Assembly: GCA_016703545.1 (NCBI GenBank)
Contig: JADJBX010000007.1
Location: 148,633-212,632 of the forward strand
From: Candidatus Amarobacillus elongatus
GTDB lineage: Bacteria; Chloroflexota; Dehalococcoidia; Tepidiformales; Tepidiformaceae
DNA length: 64,000 bases
Direction of reading: 5' to 3'
Part shown: positions 59,697-64,000 of the stretch, piece after piece
Numbering within the stretch: the stretch's first letter is position 1
How the letters are laid out: every line of letters starts with the position of its first letter
The notes under the pieces: model-generated
Database searches by the model: none
Told to the model about the DNA's origin: nothing
The model's input: only the letters and a program-made list of their open reading frames with translations
Position numbers and translations under genes: made by a program

Positions 59697-59729
59697 GCGC
59701 AGCACTCAGCACTCACCACTCAGGACTCT
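59697..59729 (+). repeat. short heptamer-repeat array (site h)
   Basis: CAGCACT, CAGCACT, CACCACT, CAGGACT: four words of 7 bp, the same CAGCACT word as site b. No partner array is present. Confidence 0.7.
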
Positions 59730-59763
59730 TTCCCGCGTGCCGCCCGTCGTTCATGCTTGCGGC

Positions 59764-60546
59764 ATGCGCCTCGCCGCCTTCGACCTCGATGGCACCCTCC
59801 TCAACGAAGAGAACCGCATCAGCGAAGCCAACGCCGCCGCCCTCCGTTCGCTGCTCGCGCGGGGGGTGGTGTGCGCGGCGGCCACCGCGCGCGGCTACCG
59901 CGCCGCCATGCGCCTCTTCGCCGAGCACGGCATCGCCCCCGCGGCCATCGCCAGCGGCGGCGCCGATGTCCGCCTCGCCGATGGTTCCGTCGTCCAGCAG
60001 GTCGAACTGCCCGCCGGCTTCCTGCACGCCCTCGCCGAAATCTCCGACCGCGAAGGCTGGAACATCACCTTCGCCGGCGCCGAACGCACCCTCCGCCGCC
60101 AGGCCGAGCTCCCCGATTGGCTGCAGACGCCCCGCCCCAGCATCCAGGTCGTCCCCCACCTCGCCGGCGCCGACCTCTCCGGCCTGCTCACCGCGCTCGT
60201 CGAGGCCGACCCCGGCCACCTCTCCCTCGCCGCGCTGGAACCATGGCGCGCGGAGGTGGCGATGCGCACCGCCATCACCTTCTCCGGCCACACCCTGCTC
60301 ACCTTCACCAGCGCCACCGCCGACAAGGGCACGGCCCTTCGCGCCCTCGCCGCCGCCCTCGGCATCGACCCCGCCGACACCGTCGCCTTCGGCGATAGCG
60401 AGGTCGACCTGCCCATGTTCGCCGTCGCGGGCACCGCCGTGGCCATGGCGAACGGCACCGGCGAGGCAAAGGCCGCCGCCCGCATCATCGCGCCGCCCGC
60501 CAACGAAGACGGCGTCGCGAAGGTGATCCACGACCTCTGGGGATAG
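59764..60546 (+). CDS. HAD-superfamily (Cof-type) phosphatase
   Basis: 260 residues. The nucleophile motif FDLDGTLLNEENRI begins at residue 6, ATARGY gives motif II, Lys is in TADKGTALRALAAALG, and AFGDSEVDLPMFAVAGTAVAMANG is motif IV and the Cof signature. A C2-type cap lies between (about 85-185). It probably removes phosphate from sugar phosphates or nucleotides. CATGCT ends 6 nt before the ATG. The next gene follows after 69 bp on the same strand. Confidence 0.93.
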   Translation: MRLAAFDLDGTLLNEENRISEANAAALRSLLARGVVCAAATARGYRAAMRLFAEHGIAPAAIASGGADVRLADGSVVQQVELPAGFLHALAEISDREGWNITFAGAERTLRRQAELPDWLQTPRPSIQVVPHLAGADLSGLLTALVEADPGHLSLAALEPWRAEVAMRTAITFSGHTLLTFTSATADKGTALRALAAALGIDPADTVAFGDSEVDLPMFAVAGTAVAMANGTGEAKAAARIIAPPANEDGVAKVIHDLWG

Positions 60547-60615
60547 CCCTCGCCGCCGCCCGGCGTGTGTCATCCGCCACTTTCGCCCATCCCACCCGTT
60601 CCGTAGGCTCGCGCG

Positions 60616-61875
60616 ATGCGTGCGCGATTCAGCCGCGGCCTCTGGCGGCGCCCGGACTTCCTGAAGCTGTGGGCGGGCACCACCATCTCCCTCATCGGCT
60701 CCGGGCTGGGGGCGGTCCAGTTCACCGCGCTCCTCTTCCTCGATGCCTCCGCGCGCGAAATGGCCGGGCTCACCGCCATCGGCGTCCTCCCCGGCCTGCT
60801 CGGCGGCCTCGCCGCCGGCGCCTGGACCGATCGCGCCCGCCGCCGCCCCATCCTCATCGCCGCCGACCTCGCGCGCGCCGCCCTGCTCCTCTCGCTGCCC
60901 GCCGCCGCCCTCTTCGACGCCCTCACGATGGCGCACCTGTACACCGCCGCCTTCTTCCTCGGCGGCCTCGGCATCCTCTTCGACGTCGCCTACCGTTCGT
61001 ACCTGCCCGCCCTGGTGGCGAAGGACGAGCTGATCGACGCGAACAGCAAGATCGCCGCCAGCGGGTCGGCCGCCGAGATCTTCGCCTTCAGCCTCGGCGG
61101 CTGGATCAGCCAGCTCACCAGCTCGCTCGTTGCCTGCATCGCCGATGCCGCCTCATTCGTTGGCTCCGCGCTCTTCCTCTCCCGCATCCGCGCCCCGGAA
61201 CCCCGCCCCGAGCGGCTCGAAATCGAGGGCGGCATCGCGCGCGAGGCGTTCCAGGGGTTCGCCGCCATCCGCCGCGACAGCCGCCTTCTCGGCATCGCCG
61301 GCAGCGTCACCGGCGTCCACCTCAGCCATGGGCTCATTGGCTCCGTCATCCTCGTGTACGCGAACCGCACCCTCGGCCTCTCGCCGGGCGTGATGGGGCT
61401 CGTGTTCGCCGTTGGCGGCGTCACCTCCTTCGCCGGGACGATGGCCGCCAGCACCATGACGCGGCGATTCGGCGCCGGCCGCGCCCTCGTCCTCGCCAGC
61501 GTCCTTGGCGCGCTCGCCTCGTTCACCCTGCCCGCCGCCCGCGGCCCCGAAGGCGTCGCCATCGCCTTCCTCGTGCTCGGCCAGATCCTCAACGACCCCT
61601 TCGACGCCGTCCGCGAAATCACCCGCACGAGCGTCGAGCAGGCGATCACCCCGGACGCCGTCCGCGGCCGCGTCAATGCCGGCCTGCAGCTCCTCGCCAT
61701 GACGGGCCAGCTCGCCGGGTCGCTCGCCGCCATCGTGCTCGTGCCCGCGCTCGGCAATCGCGGCATCCTGCTCGCGGGCATCGCCTGCCAGCTCGCGGGC
61801 GCCGCCGCCCTCGCGCTTTCGCCCGTGCGCCACGAGCACGACCTCGAGTCCGCCACCCCCGTCCCCGTGGGCTGA
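60616..61875 (+). CDS. MFS transporter (MFS_3/EntS-like)
   Basis: 419 residues with twelve membrane segments. FLKLWAGTTISLIGSGLGAVQFTALLF starts the first, and AAGAWTDRARRRPILIAADLARAALL contains motif A (DRARRRPI). AFFLGGLGILFDVAYRSYLPALVAKDELIDAN is typical of the EntS/MFS_3 subgroup, which exports siderophores, macrolides or other drugs. The substrate is not known. TAGGCT lies 6 nt before the ATG. No siderophore genes are adjacent. Confidence 0.92.
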   Translation: MRARFSRGLWRRPDFLKLWAGTTISLIGSGLGAVQFTALLFLDASAREMAGLTAIGVLPGLLGGLAAGAWTDRARRRPILIAADLARAALLLSLPAAALFDALTMAHLYTAAFFLGGLGILFDVAYRSYLPALVAKDELIDANSKIAASGSAAEIFAFSLGGWISQLTSSLVACIADAASFVGSALFLSRIRAPEPRPERLEIEGGIAREAFQGFAAIRRDSRLLGIAGSVTGVHLSHGLIGSVILVYANRTLGLSPGVMGLVFAVGGVTSFAGTMAASTMTRRFGAGRALVLASVLGALASFTLPAARGPEGVAIAFLVLGQILNDPFDAVREITRTSVEQAITPDAVRGRVNAGLQLLAMTGQLAGSLAAIVLVPALGNRGILLAGIACQLAGAAALALSPVRHEHDLESATPVPVG

Positions 61876-61909
61876 CCGTTCGCTACAATGCGCCCCCGGG
61901 GGAGGTGCC

Positions 61910-62541
61910 ATGGGAACGCTGCGCGCCGTCATCTTCGACGTGGGGGGCGTCCTCACGACCTCGCCCGTCACCGCCATCCGCGATTGGGCCGTCGCCCGGG
62001 GCATTGATTACGCCGTCCTCGGCCCCATGCTCGCCCACACCGACAGCGCTTGGTCCCGCTACGAAAAAAGCCTCCTCAGCGAGGACGAATTCGTCGCCGC
62101 TTGCGAGGAGGAAGCGCGCGCCCACGGCATCGCGGACCTCGATGCGCGCACCATGCAGAACATCGCCTTTCGCGGCCAGGCCGTGCGCCCCGAGATGATC
62201 GCCGTCGTTCGCCACCTCAAGGGCCGCGTCGCCCTCGGCTGCATCACCAACAACGTCGTCCGCGAGGACTCCCGTCCCCGCGGCGTGTGGGACCTCGCCT
62301 CCCTGTTCGAATGCGTCATCGAATCGGCGAAGGTCGGCATTCGCAAGCCCGACCCGGCCATCTACCGGATGGCCTGCGAGGCCCTCGCCGTCGAACCGCC
62401 CGAAGCCGCCTTCCTCGATGACCTCGGGGCGAACCTGAAGGGGGCGCGGGCCCTGGGGATGACGACGATCAAGGTCGACCACACCCTCTCCGCCGTGGAC
62501 GAACTCGAAGCCGCCCTCGGCATCCCGCTGCCGCGCCCTGA
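61910..62541 (+). CDS. HAD-superfamily hydrolase, 3' end probably frameshifted
   Basis: About 210 residues. VIFDVGGVLTTSPVTAI is motif I, CITNNVV is motif II, GIRKPDPAIYRMACEAL carries the Lys of motif III and FLDDLGANLKGARALGM is motif IV. This is the epoxide-hydrolase N-terminal/HAD-IA type. GGGGGAGGTG precedes the ATG and TACAAT lies 20 bp upstream. In its own frame no stop occurs until 63619, which would run antisense through the next gene. A TGA in another frame at 62539-62541, right after ALGIPLPRP, is the likely end, implying a one-base indel. Confidence 0.83.
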
Positions 62542-62548
62542 CCGGCGC

Positions 62549-63280
62549 CTACGGTGTCGCCGGGGCCGCCTCGCCCGCGCGGCCCGCGCCCGCCCAGTGC
62601 GCGCCCGTCAGCACCAGCCACAGCGCCACCGGGTAGACGATCCAGCGCTCGATGCCGCCATCGCCGAGCTCGTCCCAGAGCGGCGTCGCGTCTTCGAACA
62701 TCGCGATCACGAGCGTCCCCAGGGTGACGACCCCGAACGCCAGCGACATCCACCGCAACGGCGCCGGCAGCACCCACGCGAGCATCACCGCCGCCAGCCC
62801 GCCGGAGACGAACGCCAGCATCGCGAACAGCCCATGCATCGGAGCGCGGTCGCCGGGGAACACGCCGACGCCGAAGGTGCCCAGCCCCAGCAGCGCGAGC
62901 GGCACCCACGCCTTCTTCGGCAGGCGGCTCGCCCGCAGCCCCGCGGCGCCGGCGATCACGAGCGCACCCGACACGAGCATCGTGCCGTTGAAGATGCGCG
63001 CGCTTGGCTGGCGGATGATGCTATTGGGCGGCCGCGTCGCCCCGAGGTCGCTCACTTCGTTGTTGTGGGTGGTGTAGACGCCCGGGTAGACGGCCTCGGC
63101 CGTGATGATGCCCATAAGCACCACCGCACCCGCGACCACCAGGCAGATGCCCGCCGCGACCCGCCCCCGCAGCCGCCCCGCCAACGGCGCCGGCCGCGGC
63201 TCGACCCGGGGAGCGCCCTCCGCGCCATTCCGCGTCACGGGCTCCGCCGGGTGGAGGGTTCGGTGCAGGATTGCTGGCAT
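62549..63280 (-). CDS. DUF998-like membrane protein
   Basis: 243 residues with about six helices (GICLVVAGAVVLMGIITAE, GTMLVSGALVIAGAAGL, WVPLALLGLGTFGVGVFPG, LFAMLAFVSGGLAAVMLAW, LAFGVVTLGTLVIAMFE, WIVYPVALWLVLTGAHW). PGVYTTHNNEVSDLGAT in the first loop and GVFPGDRAPMHGLFAMLAF match the DUF998 pattern. A basic/Pro N-terminal region of 40 residues precedes. GGAGGAG lies about 11 nt before the ATG. Function unknown. Confidence 0.8.
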   Translation of the reverse strand: MPAILHRTLHPAEPVTRNGAEGAPRVEPRPAPLAGRLRGRVAAGICLVVAGAVVLMGIITAEAVYPGVYTTHNNEVSDLGATRPPNSIIRQPSARIFNGTMLVSGALVIAGAAGLRASRLPKKAWVPLALLGLGTFGVGVFPGDRAPMHGLFAMLAFVSGGLAAVMLAWVLPAPLRWMSLAFGVVTLGTLVIAMFEDATPLWDELGDGGIERWIVYPVALWLVLTGAHWAGAGRAGEAAPATP

Positions 63281-63620
63281 GGCCGGGCTCCTCGCGGCGA
63301 TGCCCCCGTCGTCACCCCCGCATCGTCCCCCCGGCCCCGCCGCCGGGGGCAGGGGCCGTTCGCACCCAGCGCGCCCGCGCGCCCTTTGCTCCGCCTCGTG
63401 TCAGCGGCCGCTGGGCGTGCTGCCGCGGTTTCATGGCGAAGTGGGTCCATGGACCGCTCGCCCCTCTGCGGCGCACCCACCTCGCCGGCGGCGCTGCCGT
63501 TGGCCCCGGGACCGCTGCACCTTCCACGGCGCGCGGCAGCGCCGTTCGCGCCCGCCATCGCTGCCGCCGCCACCGGCGGGCGCGACGGCCGGTATCCCCG
63601 CCGCCATCGAACACCGTGAC
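63281..63620. other. gap without a supported gene
   Basis: Very GC-rich and low in sequence complexity. Open frames here have shadow-like Arg/Pro/Ala composition. The frame of the entry at 63621 stays open leftward as a Pro/Ala-rich stretch to about 63540, so its true start could be earlier. Confidence 0.5.
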
Positions 63621-64000
63621 GTGCGCGAGCTCGCGTGGTGGCTCATGGAGGCGCTGATCGGCGGGTGGGACCATTCGCCGGGGAACGCGTCGTCGCTGAC
63701 GGCGGTACTGCGCGTGCTCGCCAGCATGGGCCCGGAGCCGCGCGCGGAGGAGGACGCGCTCGCCGAGGCCGAACTCCGCGGCCTCATCATGCACGGCGTG
63801 CCGCCGCGCACCCCCACCGAGTGGGAGCGCGCGGCCGCCGTCTTTTCGCCTGAAGCGCTGCGCGAAATCGCCCGCTGGGAGGGCCTCCTGGCCACGGGCG
63901 AGGACGATGGGCTACTGGAAGGAGAGGGCCGAGACGCCCTTCAGCCATTCCGCCTGGGGGATGCTGCCGCTGAACATCTCCAGGTGCCCGGCCTCGTCGA
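63621..64000 (+). CDS. hypothetical protein, open at right edge, tentative
   Basis: From the GTG at 63621 the frame reads RELAWWLMEALIGGWDHSPG, LTAVLRVLASMGPEP, ELRGLIMHGVPPRTPTEWERAAAVFSPEALREIARWE (given in part) with protein-like composition up to about 63890. It then remains open to the window end, where it would overlap the more convincing C-terminus on the other strand. A missed stop near 63900 is possible. No family recognised; the start is uncertain. Confidence 0.4.
   Translation, partial: MRELAWWLMEALIGGWDHSPGNASSLTAVLRVLASMGPEPRAEEDALAEAELRGLIMHGVPPRTPTEWERAAAVFSPEALREIARWEGLLATGEDDGLLEGEGRDALQPFRLGDAAAEHLQVPGLV
63912..64000 (-). CDS. C-terminus of a protein entering from the right edge
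   Basis: Read leftward from the edge: DEAGHLEMFSGSIPQAEWLK, then GVSALSFQ and a TAG at 63912. The 29 residues have natural composition for a protein end. The family cannot be told from so little. Confidence 0.5.
   Translation of the reverse strand, partial: DEAGHLEMFSGSIPQAEWLKGVSALSFQ

Noticed and set aside
59098..61875. Prophage
   Set aside because: Only one protein looks phage-like; neighbours are ordinary chromosomal genes and no integrase or attachment repeats are seen.
62542..63619. Extension of the HAD frame to 63619
   Set aside because: It would run antisense through a DUF998-like membrane protein and loses all protein-like character after ALGIPLPRP.

Overview
The window is GC-rich throughout and reads as chromosome of a free-living Chloroflexota bacterium, probably of the Dehalococcoidia/Tepidiforma type. 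The grounds are Thr/Pro/Ala-rich linkers on secreted proteins, many GTG starts, promoters placed almost on top of start codons, a CbiX-DR2241 type chelatase and a fused CaiB pair. The phylum is an inference; no rRNA is present. There is one tRNA gene (Ser, GGA). No CRISPR array, insertion sequence or complete prophage was seen.

Layout. 1-7 kb: a secreted protein entering from the left edge, a frameshifted PAS/GAF histidine kinase, an acetyltransferase and three tandem secreted trypsin-like proteases, the first broken. 7-19 kb: tRNA-Ser, a PadR regulator beside a membrane protein, a sirtuin, a DUF2207-like membrane protein split over two coupled genes, two tandem lipoproteins, small zinc-binding proteins and membrane proteins. 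19-24 kb: a CheY-like regulator and a siroheme operon (CobA-HemD, a frameshifted Met8-like dehydrogenase, a CbiX-type chelatase), then YceI. 24-33 kb: amidase, GH1 glycosidase, NhaA, a drug exporter and RadC. 33-41 kb: a small HTH protein behind a LexA-like box, a coupled pair of ferritin-like proteins of which one has lost its metal ligands, an SGNH-like protein, a fused CaiB CoA-transferase and a citrate-lyase-like protein. 41-53 kb: methyltransferase, class II aldolase, an ABC exporter with a duplicated permease, an ATP-dependent DNA ligase, a dihydropteroate synthase-like protein with a DinB protein, and a NarL-type two-component pair. 53-64 kb: amt-glnK behind a GlnR-type operator, a frameshifted MFS gene, an SDR, a phage-adaptor-like protein, HAD phosphatases, an MFS exporter and a DUF998-like protein.

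Three signals cut across the gene list. First, at least nine intergenic sites carry arrays of 7-bp repeats. Most face a reverse-complement array at the same site, so they can fold into long hairpins; the 7-bp word changes from site to site, while short loop motifs recur. Second, about seventeen genes have a TANNNT-like -10 hexamer only 6-8 nt before the start codon, which implies leaderless mRNAs. Third, amt-glnK is preceded by six alternating GTAAC/GAAAC half-sites spaced exactly 11 bp, the operator layout of actinobacterial GlnR.

Several genes of otherwise intact families are broken by one-base indels, often in G or C runs, and a 27-base G run lies in one repeat site. Sequencing or assembly error is at least as likely as real decay, and the affected entries say so.
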